From Neodontobutis hainanensis (Eukaryota; Chordata; Actinopteri; Gobiiformes; Odontobutidae): a DNA stretch of 64,000 nucleotides. Within the stretch, counting starts at the first letter, position 1, and each line of letters opens with the position of its first letter. The notes beneath the pieces are model-generated. The model did not search any database. It had not been told where the DNA came from and saw only the letters and a program-made list of their open reading frames with translations. Below are positions 13,355 to 24,400 of this stretch, piece after piece. The stretch is taken from positions 3,744,001-3,808,000 of the forward strand of contig JALDNG010000020.1 in assembly GCA_024349245.1 (NCBI GenBank), in the 5' to 3' direction. A program made the position numbers and the translations under genes.

Positions 13355-13792
13355 GGGATTATTATCCTTTTAGATAAAGTCTGTTGACGCGCAAACACTA
13401 TTTGAAATTACAGCCACACATGTCAGCATTACCTGCACCAAATATAATTGTTCTAATGTGAAACAAACCAAAACTATTAAGATTTTTATGAAATGGTCAG
13501 GCGAAGTGTCCATTATAAAGAATAGGGCAGAATTTGCATATTTTGGTACCACCTGTTTTTGTTTGCCCCTGTTTGGTCTGTGTTTGAAAAAAAATGTAAA
13601 TGTCTTATTTGTGCTTGTAGCTGAGTCTCAGAGATGTGCTGCTTTGTCAAAATATTCCGAGAGTTTAATCCCTAAAGTCCCCCAATTGGGGAATCACTGC
13701 AGGTGATTTATGACGTACCTGTGTTTTTGTTCTCAGGTGACCAGGCCGAGACAGAGTACACCTCTCCTTGTGCTGCTGCCACTGATCAGTGA
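1894..13792 (+). CDS. a2ml: Alpha-2-macroglobulin-like protease inhibitor, 3' part (22 exons)
   Basis: This is a secreted broad-spectrum protease trap: cleavage of the bait region triggers thioester capture of the protease. Exons read here: 1894-2039, 2111-2260, 3861-4043, 4135-4225, 4824-4992, 6502-6727, 6832-6958, 7037-7156, 7234-7285, 7357-7440, 7527-7703, 7956-8031, 8143-8299, 8832-8906, 11444-11606, 11698-11885, 12079-12291, 12434-12552, 12631-12721, 12849-12917, 12988-13093, 13737-13792. Landmarks are the bait region (3861-4992, ending before FPETWIWDL), the thioester GCGEQN (7583-7600) and the C-terminal receptor-binding domain with KIYDYYQPSD and a final EYTSPC. All exons have canonical splice sites except one GC donor at 11607. 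All phases join except at exon 7037-7156, which is out of frame. The N-terminal exons lie left of the window. Teleosts carry several A2M paralogues, so exact orthology is open. Confidence 0.93.
3300..3640 (-). mobile_element. Non-LTR retrotransposon relic, reverse-transcriptase C-terminal part
   Basis: The minus strand encodes a stretch with the RT active-site signature YADD (within MTIYADDSTVYY), followed by the usual L..W...N.L.LN..KTK.M..GS spacing. Further on is LGLVIDSSLSWTEHI, the conserved region downstream of the palm. The frame is interrupted between these parts, so the copy is dead. It sits in the a2ml intron between exons 2111-2260 and 3861-4043, antisense to the gene. The element probably extends further left, but I cannot set its edge. 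Confidence 0.8.
4388..4431 (-). repeat. Isolated copies of the 21-bp unit
   Basis: Read on the minus strand this is two degenerate units in tandem (TTTAAACAGGTTTTAGTT and TTTAAACAGGTTTAGATG). They match the core of the arrays at 1-1655 and 24690-27015. Confidence 0.6.
4447..4560 (+). repeat. Fragment of teleost tRNA-headed interspersed repeat
   Basis: The segment reads GGCGGCACAATGGCC then TTTCTGTGTGGAGTTTTCAT, GTTCTCCCC and CCTCCGGGTACTCCAG. It is the same body sequence as the fuller copy at 37751-38128, with the middle of the head deleted. It lies in the a2ml intron just upstream of the poly-proline bait exon. Confidence 0.7.
4886..4933 (+). repeat. (CCT)16 microsatellite coding for 16 prolines
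   Basis: This is an uninterrupted run of 16 CCT codons inside a2ml exon 4824-4992. It sits between the bait-region residues KSFPKFSQAPR and VQTIRTFFPETWIWDL. It is coding, in frame, and likely to be length-polymorphic. Confidence 0.95.
5600..5960 (+). mobile_element. Non-LTR retrotransposon relic, N-terminal RT region
   Basis: Frameshifted plus-strand translation gives CADELCG-like and FNMN-like fragments, then SELWKTSCIVPVSNTQHAKD and FKPVALTSHLMKTLERLI. This is the conserved block before the RT palm in CR1/Rex-type LINEs. Several stops and frame changes show it is dead. It lies in the a2ml intron 4993-6501. Confidence 0.75.
7037..7156 (+). other. a2ml exon with a frame-breaking indel
   Basis: The neighbouring exons require this exon to have length 3n+2, but it is 120 nt. 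The first part reads in frame through NVSVSAEAITSDASCDNEII and SVPTRG. From about 7121 that frame runs into a stop (TAA at 7138-7140), while the +1-shifted frame continues with the family-like AIDVVTKPLIVK and joins the next exon (AEGTEMTKTYNW) correctly. The break falls at the run AGGGGCG near 7115-7121. It is equivalent to a net 2-base loss or 1-base gain. It may be a sequencing or assembly error in a G run, or a real null allele or pseudogene. Confidence 0.85.
7779..7858 (-). repeat. Short isolated run of about four degenerate 21-bp units
   Basis: On the minus strand, four consecutive divergent units are recognisable by the AACAGGTTTTAGNT pattern (variants TAGCAGG, TACAGG, AACAGGC). They lie in the a2ml intron 7704-7955, well away from both large arrays. 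Confidence 0.6.
8375..8706 (-). mobile_element. tRNA-headed interspersed repeat (SINE-like), minus orientation
   Basis: The reverse complement begins with a tRNA-like head (AGTGGTTAGCACTCCTGCCT then CACAGCAAGAAGGTC). It continues through a GTTCTC..CGGCTTCCTCCCACCGTC body and ends near GGTAGAAAATGAATAAATA. It is homologous to the plus-strand copy at 37751-38128. It lies in the a2ml intron 8300-8831. Confidence 0.8.
8940..9330 (-). mobile_element. LINE 3' region relic
   Basis: The segment contains GTCTTTCCTGGGGCCTCCTC, then CAGCTGGCTCCTCTTGATTT and GGAGGAGCAGTGGCTCTACT. It is the antisense of a sequence I recognise as a very common teleost LINE 3' coding region. A degenerate sense copy is at 43683-43915. 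It lies in the a2ml intron 8907-11443. Confidence 0.6.
9340..11090 (-). mobile_element. L2/CR1-type LINE, truncated, RT domain largely intact
   Basis: The minus strand carries an open RT segment of 342 codons (10045-11073). It shows FQSAFR..YSTETAL, motif A LDLSAAFD (residues 64-71), motif B VPQGSVLGP (123-131) and motif C YADD (155-158). The C-terminal part continues with LGVIFDPTLSLQQHI and RLDYCNVLFSGLP. No endonuclease domain is visible, so the copy is 5'-truncated. The downstream part (10044 to about 9340) looks like the element's 3' tail. It is inserted antisense in the a2ml intron 8907-11443. The single long open frame suggests a fairly young insertion. Confidence 0.85.
11607..11697 (+). 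other. Non-canonical GC-AG intron of a2ml
   Basis: The exon ends GAGGAAG and the intron starts GCAAGT, with acceptor TCTCCAG before GAGGACTTC. The reading frame (HEEG then GLLHWSQTD) requires exactly this junction, and no GT donor is nearby in frame. Apart from the C at +2, the donor matches the AG/GTAAGT-type consensus, as is typical of real GC donors. Confidence 0.85.
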
Positions 13793-13906
13793 CAAGAACA
13801 AAGAAATGCTGAGAGGCAGAAGAAAATAATCAGTGAATACAATTAAGAAACCTAATACTTTTGACCCGTGATGCATTTAAATGATTTGTAACTCTTGAAT
13901 ATTTTG

Positions 13907-13912
13907 AATAAA
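13907..13912 (+). terminator. Poly(A) signal AATAAA of a2ml
   Basis: A canonical AATAAA hexamer lies 115 bp after the a2ml stop codon, within TTTTGAATAAAGTCATCTG. Confidence 0.65.
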
Positions 13913-16900
13913 GTCATCTGTTAAAAAAGCAGTGCTATAAACATAACTGCAAAAAAAAGTTTTATTTTTTTTTGTGCTTTTCACTGCAAGGTAGGTGTTG
14001 ACACAGCACTAATCTGCATGGGTAATTTGACAAGATGCTTTTTCTGCCACAACCTTCTCCATTTACCCGGGATTGGGACCGGCACACTCTGGCTGTTGTT
14101 CATCAGTGCCACAGACACTGAAGGCAAGGTGGGTGGGCAAGGTCACAACATTAGTATGAACTGGGGGGAATAAACCTTACAATGAGGATGACTGCTCTAC
14201 CACCTGAGCCCAAATACTCAAACAAATACAAGAAGAATGTACACACACAATGCTTTAAAAAGTGAAAATAAAGCATGTAAATTATTTTATTTAAAAAAAT
14301 ACATTTAAGCTACTGCAGAGATTTTCCTTCACTTTTGGGGAAATTTGGTTTTGTCTGTTCTTTATCCAATCTTAATCTTGCCTGGCTCAAAGGTAGCCAA
14401 GAAGTTAACTTAGATCCCTCCAGCGTTTAAGCTTCCTGCTGATTTTATAAGAAAAGATCATTTAAGACAAAACCAAATAAAAGTGGGAAACCTTCTGCTG
14501 TAAACCTCAAGATGTCAGCTCACAAACAAAGCGCAAAAAAAAAACTCAAAAAAAGTTGTAGTACATTTCCTGTTTATTTATTGACAGGTAGAAGATACAG
14601 CAGGCACAACATACAGCACTCTCATTGGCTAGTAACATTTTCAGATAGTATTGAGCTTTTAATGTTTATAATAATTCTCAGTGTCCCCCGTTCGTTCAGA
14701 GACGTCTGTAGCTCTGCTGTTTGTAAAGTCACCTTCAATAAAACACATTACATTCAAGAGTTATTCTCAACAGAATCTTTGGGATAGAAATTGAGTTGTG
14801 TTTATGTCATTCTTGGCTGATGTGTAGAAAAAGAGACGGGAGTATTATCAGCTGCAGATTAATCACACAAATGTATTGGCTGATTATTGCATTAAATGTG
14901 CTTTAGTCTGTAGTGGCTTATTGCAAACATTGGGCTTCAGGCAGGTTTCCACTGGAGATCATACGGGACAAGGATCATAAATAATGATACAGAACCACTT
15001 TGTTTTTTTTCCTTGGCCTGTGGCTCAACAGTGAGGTAAAGCTATGCTTCCACTTCTTTTAGTTTTCACCAAAACAGAACTGTGTGTCCTTCTAGTTTAG
15101 TTTGCCTCTGGTTCTTATGGTTTACAGTGACATTTTTAGCTCTGGTTCAAACAGACTGAGCTTTTCCACAGAAACACACTAGAGGGCGCTGTTAAACGAG
15201 AGTATATGGGTAAGCGCTTTAATTTAATCAGACTGGCGTTAACTTTGAACCAAAACTCTGATGCAGGGGCTCTGAATGAACTTGTTTTCTGTGAGTTTTG
15301 GTTTCCCTCAAGAAATGAAGTCACATGATTTTAGCGTTGCATCTGCTCACACTGCTTTTTTAATGGGTCTCATCTTACATTTTTAATGCTTTGAGGTTCA
15401 TATGGCAATTGGATGAGTATTTTTTATTGACACTAACTGCACACACAGTCAAAACTGTCTATTTATGCAGAATTTGCAATTTTGATTGCATGAGCTTGCA
15501 CCAAACACAAATAACACATAATTAGACAATAAAGAGTGCTACTGGATGTGACCAAAAAGTGAAAAGAAGATATGTCCTTTTGGTATAATTCTATAATTCT
15601 TTGGTCCTGGTCACATGCCCAAACACAAGAAGACCGGACTATTTTCTTGGGAACATATTAATGTGGTTTAGTGTTGCAGCTCCTTTAGGACATTAAACCA
15701 AGTTTCAGTACTAAATAAGTCTTGAGACAACCACCTCACATCAGATTTTGCCATTTCTGAGAGCATTTCCAGAGCAACTTTTTTCCCTCAAACACTTATG
15801 GATCTAGCGCTGACCTGCTTCTTTTAAAAGTCAAAAAGAGTTGCTTTGACTGGGATTGTCGTGATTATAAAAGATTACTTCAAGTACATTTTATATCTTG
15901 TACTGAAACACTACTGCTGTATTGTTGCTCTTGTGGAAGCAGTGGAAACACAAGCCTCTTCATGGGTTGAACTGAAACAAACTGGACCGTATATCTCAGT
16001 GGAAACGTTGCTTTTGAGCTAAACCCTGTTCATCCAAGTGCACATCCACCTAGTGTCCTCTTGGGGGCGCCTCGGGACTCTTACAAACTTGGCTAACAGA
16101 TCGTTATATTAATATTTACATTAAAGACGACAAACTGAACAACAACGACTGGGACTGGGCCATTCATCGAAAAAAACAACATTCAGATCGTCTTCAGAGT
16201 CAGTACGTGGCTTTGACTTTTGACCTTTGTGTGAATAATTTCTAGAGATATTTGAGGTCGTATCGCCCAGACCCAGACGTAACGCTACTAGATTATTAAT
16301 ACGACAACACATGGCTTTAGTGTCTCCCTCTGAGCTCCTCCTTGGCTTGTTGAGAAAAGAGTGCAAAGCTGACAGAGAACCAGAAGTGACACATTCATGA
16401 GACCTTTTAAGTTCTAAATCTAAAGAGAAACATTTCCCAAATATAATCTACAAATGAGTAATAAATGATTTGATCTGAAAATACACACAAATCATTTAAT
16501 ACATATTTGTAAATAGCCTTGCGACTGTGTTTTCTCTGTATAAATCCATCAATCTGAGGCTGCGTTCACATTGCAGGAAAGAGTGTCTCACGTCCTGACC
16601 TGATATTTTCTCCTCTATTTACAAAAAAAACCTCACGACTCGGGGATTACAGTTTGATTTACACAGGTTTTCATTAGTTTAAATAAGATTTTTGATATGT
16701 TGTAGTCTACAGGTGAACGAAATGGAAGACATACTGTATGTGTATTTTGAAAAGTAAATACAGTAATTACCTCATAATAAAACTCTTTACATTTGTCTAT
16801 CTGAGAGAAAAATACATTTAATGCTCTGTGGTACCCAGTCTGTGTCTGAAACCATTCCACATAGTCTCTAACCTTCGTTTTTTTTCTGCATTGCCATAAC

Positions 16901-17877
16901 AGCCGGGTAAATGGATGGCCTTTTTTGATATTTTCAGGCGGGCGTGTATGTGTAAACACAATCCACTCACTCTGTGTACAAGAGGACCTTCAGAGTGGGC
17001 GTGCCAAGGTGATGATGTGTATGTCGTGTGGCTGGTGCAGTTAGCAGAGTGCACGGAGCTACAGCACTGTACTGTCTAAAGCTGCTTGTTCTTTACTTTA
17101 CAATGTTTGCTTTTGTTGCCTTCAGTGCAGGAGTTTGGAGGTTTGATTGTCCTGAGGAGCAACTCCAGCCACAAGGCGTCAGACCCTTGACAAGATAAAA
17201 GAGAAAGTCTAGGGAAAAGGTCAGTCTAAAGGAGATTCTCAGACATCCTTCAGAGACGTGTGAAAAGAGCTAAAGGTGCATAATGGACTGGGTTTGTATT
17301 GGCCTTGCTCGATAGAAGTCAGAGAACGTTGTTGTACATTTCTGATAATGTTGAAGGTTTTGGGAGTGGTTTCAGACACAGGTTTCTACGAGTGCTTCCC
17401 TCTCCAGTGTGAACGTAGCCAAAGATATAGAAGACATAAACCTCTTTTTGTCAGTGTCACTTTGGCTCACCACAAACAGTCTGGGTTTAACAGTGCAAGA
17501 GCCAAATAAAACAATCCTGTGTTTCTTTTTCTCCTTAAAAATGACACTTTACGAGTTTAACAGGTTTAACAGTCAGAAACAGCAGCAACAGCTCATACTT
17601 ATTATTATTGCACAAAAATACTCTACAACATTAATAAAGAAGCAGGGACTTTATCTAAACTGCCTTTAGTCGTTGGCAATATGTCTCTTTAAGGAGTCAA
17701 ATTAAAGTGCTAAAGGCTTTTAATGCAGTCTATTGTTAAAATTTCATATTAAAAGAGTAACAGACTGAGCATTGAGGAAACAGACGACTAATGTTTAGAG
17801 AAGATGGGTCTGAAAAAGGCTGTTTATGGACAATCTGTGCTGAGTGTGTCACAAATGGAGTCTGTTAAATGAGTGTC
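13913..17877. other. Intergenic stretch between convergent a2ml and chga
   Basis: I see no exon-like coding segment in either direction. The sequence is AT-rich with short homopolymer runs. Its right end must include the chga 3' UTR, because the chga stop is at 17878-17880 on the minus strand, but I could not fix a poly(A) site. Short open frames here have no recognisable similarity. Confidence 0.6.
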
Positions 17878-20800
17878 TTATCCTTGACGCAGCGCTCTTA
17901 TCTCTGCCGCCACTTTATGCAGCTCCGCCTCGATCTCCAGCAGCTCCTGACGGGAATAAATACAAATAAAACTGGTAAAAAATCTACACAGTGAATATTT
18001 GAAGCCCTTCTGAGTGGATTTGTAAATGATCTTATTTAATTTTGCATTACATCAGTATTTATTCGGTAGATAAATGATTTTCCAAAGACATGGATGACTA
18101 AATGTTTGAGGATGGTTAACTGTGAGAAAAGTTAGCTCTGTGATTAATGTGGCATTGTGTAGAACATTGTAGTCCATAGTTAAACGAATGCAACACACCA
18201 GACACAGCTCTGTAGCGTCTAATGACATTCTTTCTGACTGTGTCCAAATCCAGTCTTTTGTTCCTAAACCAACAATAAACCTTATTTTTTTTATCTCTCA
18301 AACTACCTTCATGTCTCCTTTGCTACATCCACAAATCTCCTCTTTGCCTCCTTCGCTTTATATATTCACTGTCTCACCTCTGAACATGCCCAACACACTG
18401 TCGACTGAAAAACGCTCTAAAGCAGCGGTCTCATAAAACACCCGGGCTGATAAAAGGTTGGTGGCCGCTGCTTTAGATGGATTTGAACAGGTTTTAGTTG
18501 TGGACCGGTACCAAATGACCTATGTGGCCGGTACCGGGGTCATTTGGTACCGGTCCGCAGAGAAAGAATAAATAACTTACATTATTTCCGTTTTATTTAT
18601 TATCTGTGTCTGAACAATATTTTATTTTGAAAAATGACCGGATTCCCTCTGTTACATCCGTCTGCGACTCACTCTTGACGCTGGTCTCGTTCACGTAATA
18701 CATTGCCGCTAAAATTAAACCCTAAAGCTAACGTTAGTAAAATGAGTAAAAAACGTCTTTGGAAAGTTTCTTCGCAAAGGGGAAAAAACCCAGTGAGGAC
18801 ACAGAAGAACATACGACTTCCAAGTATATATATTTAGAAAATATTATAGTTTTTATGCTGCTTGTATCATTTTATTTTGTGTATTTATCCGCCACCCCTT
18901 AAAGGCCGGTCCGTGAAAATATTGTCTGGGGACAGCTGCTCTAAAGGAACAATGGCCCAGATCAAACCCGATCTGTGAAGTCGCCCACAGTGGAGCAGCT
19001 CTAAGTGAACATGAAGGTCACAGTCAGATGGAGTTATGTACCCTCACCTCTCCTTCATCCTCCTCCTCCTCCTCCTGCCCTTCATCTTCTCTCACATACT
19101 CCTCATCCTCCTCTTCCTCTTCCTCTTTCTGTCGTTCGAACTGTCTCGTGGCTTCATCGCTGGCCTTCTCCATCTCTCTCTTTTGCTCCACCTTCTCTGA
19201 TGTCTCACTCTTAGTTTCAGCGTCTCCTCCGTCCTCTCCATCCTTCGTCCTCTCCTCCTCTTCTTCCTCCTCTCCCTCCTCCTCTACCTCCTGCTGTTGG
19301 ACCCGTTTCATTTTGTTCACCAGTTCATTCAGCTCCTCCTGTTTCTGCTCCACCTCGTGCTGTCGGTTCTCCTCCTTCTGTAGCTCCTTCAGCTCCCGCT
19401 CCACCTTCTCCTTCTCCACCATCAGCTCCACCTCGGCTTTACGCCTTTCCTCCGATTTCTGACCATGATGAAGAGAAACTAGTTACACGCTTTTGAATGT
19501 ATTTAAAGTGTAAATTATGTCACTGTTATTAAAAAAAACAACACAAACAGTCTAAGCCTACATCTTAAACCAAGTGTTGCACTTTTTGTTGCTAATATGT
19601 TGTTCTCTTTTTACAAAGGATTGAAAAAGCAATAAGGTCAAATACAAGTTACTGATCCCACAGCGGGATCAAAGTTTCTCAGCTCTGACACCGAGAGGGA
19701 GCTATTAGTCCTGGTTCATATCTGGGTCCTGTTCCTGAATGAATCAGTGTCCCAGCTCTCCAGTCAAGACCAAGGAAGACCAGGCTACCTCTGTGCGGGC
19801 CCCGGTCCCCGGGCTCTGGAACGACCCGAGGAACTCTTTCATCTAACATGTCAACAAAATGAACCACGAATTTTAGACCTGCTCCTTTAAAGATTTCAAG
19901 ATTTGTTTGTTTTTGAAATGTTTGCAAATGAGTGTTTTTTTAAGTATATAAAACCTCATTTGCATATTAAAGTATTCATTTACACAAAACTTGTAATAGA
20001 TTTCTTTCTTATATTTCAGTGATAAACTGGAGAAGTTTCACACTGATATCGCTGTCGTGTCATAAATAGAACGTGCCCCTCGTTCCGTTAAACACACAGC
20101 ACTGTTGAAGAGCGGTGAGTCCGTAACAGAAGAACTGACCGGTGTCCTGTGATGTGTTGTCACGGTTAATGTCGTAAAGCTCTTCTCACCTCAGTCTGCT
20201 TCTCTTCCTCCGTTCCTTTTTCGCTCTGCCCCTCGTTCGTCTCTTGTTCTTTCTTTTCCGTTGCATCGTAGCTCTTCTTCTTCTTCACCTCCTTCAGAAG
20301 TTCAATCACTTCATCCTCTTCTTCTTTGGTTTTCTTTTGAACCTGCTCCTCCTCTTCTTCTTTCTCTGTTTCCTCTTCTTCATTTTTCACCTCAGTTTTC
20401 AGCTCCTTCTTGCTTTTTTCTTTGTCGGTTTTATTCTTCGTGTCATCTTCTTTCGTTGTTTTGTCTGAATCTGTCGCTTCATCTTCATCCTCCATCTCGT
20501 CCTCCTCAAAGTCGTCCTCATCGTCGCCTAAGTTGTCCTCGTATTTCTCACTTTCACGGCCGTCTTCTCTCTCCCGCTCTCGCTCTGAAAGAAAATACAG
20601 CATTAGTCGATTTAAAACGATTATCTTGTGGTTGTTAATATGTTGTTCTATAAAAATGCTGAAGTGAAATATTAAATTTCTATTTTCAATTTATTTTGAT
20701 ACAGCAAATAAAACATTCGCTCGGGGTTGGACACTACTGATAAAAATGTTGTAATGAAATAGTTTCAATAAATAGTGCCATTACAACTGTAGATATAAGA

Positions 20801-21391
20801 GTTTGGAGAGAAACAGAAACTTTTTTATCCAGTCTGCAAGGAATTGTTGTTGTAAATGGGCTTTGTTTCTAATAATTAATGCCATATTAATGCTCAGACC
20901 TGGACTAAACAAACAAAACAAGATAATATTTCTGTATAATATAAAAAATGTTGCTTTAAACCAATATTTGTCAAATCTGAAACAGGGATTTTGAAGTCTA
21001 TCAAAGTATTAAAAAGTTTGGGCAGCAGAAAAGAGAGACAGGTCATGTATCTGTAAAGACTGTGTTAGACTTACCTTTTTGAGCCAGATCCTGCAGCTCC
21101 TGGAGTAAACCGTGGTGCCTCTGCACTTCATCGAGTTCATCTGTGAAGACAAGGAGCACAGCAGTGACTCAGATACAGCCCTGCACCAAAATATAATCAA
21201 GCAGACTAATTTCAACTGTCACAAGGCTTCAACTTTCAGACTTTCCCGTTTGGTCCGAACCAAATCATCAGGGTTCGAAACTCCAGAGGAACGTGACCAT
21301 GGTCTGCTTCAGTTTGTAAAAAAGTGTGAGTCAAAAAAAAACTACTCAACCAAATAAATACTGTGCAACATTATTTGATTTCTTAAGGTGT

Positions 21392-21434
<43 letters not shown>

Positions 21435-24400
21435 ATAGCACTTTTCAAGACACCCAAAGACGCTTTATACATCTATTATTCATTCACTCCACAGTCACAG
21501 ACTGGTGGTGGTAGGTACATCTTTAGCCACAGCTGCCCTGGGGCATCCATTCTGCGCCTACGACCTCTCTGTCCATCACCAAATTTCTCACACATTCTTC
21601 ACCAGAGCCACAGAAGTCACTGAAGACACTGAAGTCTGCACCAGGGCCGCTCCAAGAACTCAGACTCAGACGCAGTATTTGTTTGGTTTAGAAACTTTTG
21701 GTTTCTCTCTAAAGTTTCTAAAAGCAGACGATCAGACTTTCACAGTCGTTCTGTCTCCTGTTCAGGGCCTTTAGTGTTGTCAGTGTCTCTGCAAAAGCTC
21801 ATTTTACAGTTGAACTAAACAAATACAATAACCAGACTCAAACAGGGCCTAATGAGACATGTTATCATTAATATAGAATTATTACAGACATGTTTTAAGC
21901 CTTTAACACTTGGCTGACTTCACATGAGGCATTTGTTTGTGATAAAATAGAGCCAAACAAAATGTAAGACAACAATCTATGAGTTTTATGTGTTTTTATC
22001 CCTGAATAACATCTGTTTTCTCTGTTTCCCTCTGGTCTCTCTCCTTCATGAGTTTAATCAGCCGTGACTTCCTGTATTTGGTCTAAAGTCTGAACTACCT
22101 CCAAACTCTTTTTCACAATAGAACCAGACCCCGGATCAGTTTGGTGCGGACCGAGGCCAAAGAGCAGCTGTTTGTTCTGAACCACGTCCTGGAGATTCCA
22201 CCTCAACATTTGGTTTGAACCAAACGGGAAAGTCTGAAAGTTCTTTTATGTGGTAAGGCTACCTGTAAGCTGTGGGACACACTCATGTTCTGTCCCGTCT
22301 CCATTCAGAGTCTCTTGAATAATGCACTCAACCTGAAGGAACAGAACAGACCTGAGTAATCAAACGTGTCAGGTTGGATTATAAGAAGAACAGAGAAAGT
22401 GATTAGTGCTGACCTTGGCGTTGTTCAGGGGAGAGCTGAAGGGCCGACATCCCACTGAGGAACAGAAAAACAAGAATAATGAGCTTTATTTCAACAAAAA
22501 CAAAAAGTAGAGTGGAGCAGAACAATCGAGTCCAGTGTCCTCCACGTGTTGTAGCTGTGCCTCATTAAGTTAAACCCGGTTAAAGAGGATTAACCCGCTC
22601 TAACGTCCTCACACTCTCACAGCTTTAACTCTCAGGTCGGAAATAAATCAGTCTCCAGTCCTGTCCCTGTCTCTGGATCATTAAAGGGACACTAAGACCT
22701 TTCCGACACAAACCGGATCTGAGCAGGTCACATTTTTTTATCCTGTTATTTTGATCCGTTTCTGAGGTTTATTACCGCAGCTTTTGTTTTCAACTAAATG
22801 TCAGCTGAGAGAATCTAGACAGTGTTTTCAGGTCAAATTGACCCAGACAGAAGTTTTTTCCTTCACAATCCTCAGCAACAGCTCTTCTAAGGGACACAAA
22901 ATAACAAAAACACTTTTATGCTAAGAGATTTATGTTTCTGGTGTAGGTCTACCTCACTGATTATTTACAAAAAATCCAGTGTTTTTCTGTGAATATGATA
23001 AAATATAAATTACTGTTTTTTAACACATTTAAAAAAAAACTGCACTACTTCAATATACATTTAAATATATGCCCCAAGTCCTTCCTGTGAAACTGGAAAA
23101 TTGCACAAACATGGATTTCGGCGTCCCCCAGGGTCCAATACTTGTCCCGTTGTTGTTCTCACTCTTCATTTACAAATATCAACCAGAAAAGTATATTCAG
23201 CTACAGATTATAATAACAGCACAAAGAAAGTGAAGATAGTTGCTTTAGGTACGTTAAGTTTGGGGAGTAAATTCAAACAGGAAATAAACTGAGCTGTATT
23301 GTGTCTGATCCAATCAGAAGAGAGTATTCAGACCCTTTATAACTGACCCTCTGCTTCCTGTCCATTATTCAGCTCCTGTAACTTGTCTCTAAACAGATCA
23401 GGGCAGCTCACGATCAATAAATCTAATGGAGAGTTAATCCAGAGCTGAGCCCAGAGACATGTGACCTACTGCTGCTGCCATGTGATGGACAGGCTCTTAA
23501 TCAACATCTCACCTGTCAAACCTGCACAAAACAAAACGCTTTACCTTAGACCGGACAACAGCAAGGTCATCTGTGCTGCTCTGAACAATCGACGGCTCCA
23601 GACCTCAGCAGAACGCTTCTCAATGGTCTTACGTTTCCTGTTTAGTGGTTCCCTCAATTAAAGAAATTCTAGTTTGAATATGTGACTGAAAAAGTAAGCC
23701 TTTTCACGTTTGTCACAATTATAAGTCATAAACATTTGCACTTCTTCAAACTGTTGATGATAATGTGAAAGTGTCTCAGTATCGTCATGACACTCTCACC
23801 AAATGGAGTAGGGGGTGATCGATACATTAATTATTAAAAATATGATCCAGCAGAGAGTCAATGGTCCTCGTAACAAACGTTGTCTCAGAGCCACTCTCCT
23901 CCAACAGCAATACAAAATACAAACAGATTTTTAGGACTGACCCTAAACTAAATGATCTCCTCCTCGTTCAAGCATTACGTGACTGAAGCCAATATTTATT
24001 CATTTTCTGTTTTTCTGTTTTGTGCATTTTCTCTGTAAAAACATGTATCTAGAGCTGAATATACTCACTACAGCACTGACCAATGACAGCGCTCCTTTTT
24101 TCAGAAGTTAGCTGTGTTTGGACAAAGCCCCCCAACTCAGGACTGAAAATTCTCTTCTAATAAAAACCTTGATAATAAAGTCTAGATGACGTCTTAAGGT
24201 CGTTGATCTTGTTACAAAATGATATTAGTGATTAAATTGTTCCTTTCCGTTTATCAGTCAAGCAGCGAGCCAGACACTGTTTTGACTTCCTATGAATAGT
24301 TGCTTTCCCGCTGGGTTTGTTCATAGACAACAGCATGTCCCTGAAGGGCTACCATAGCTTCAGGATTGCACTACCCACATAAACAGACTAAACTGCGCTT

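Noticed and set aside
19028..19462. Plus-strand Ser-rich open frame
   Set aside because: It is the antisense shadow of the Glu-rich chga exon 19048-19458, which has correct splice sites and phase on the minus strand.
20244..20667. Plus-strand hydrophobic and Ser-rich open frames
   Set aside because: They are antisense shadows of the acidic chga exon 20190-20584.
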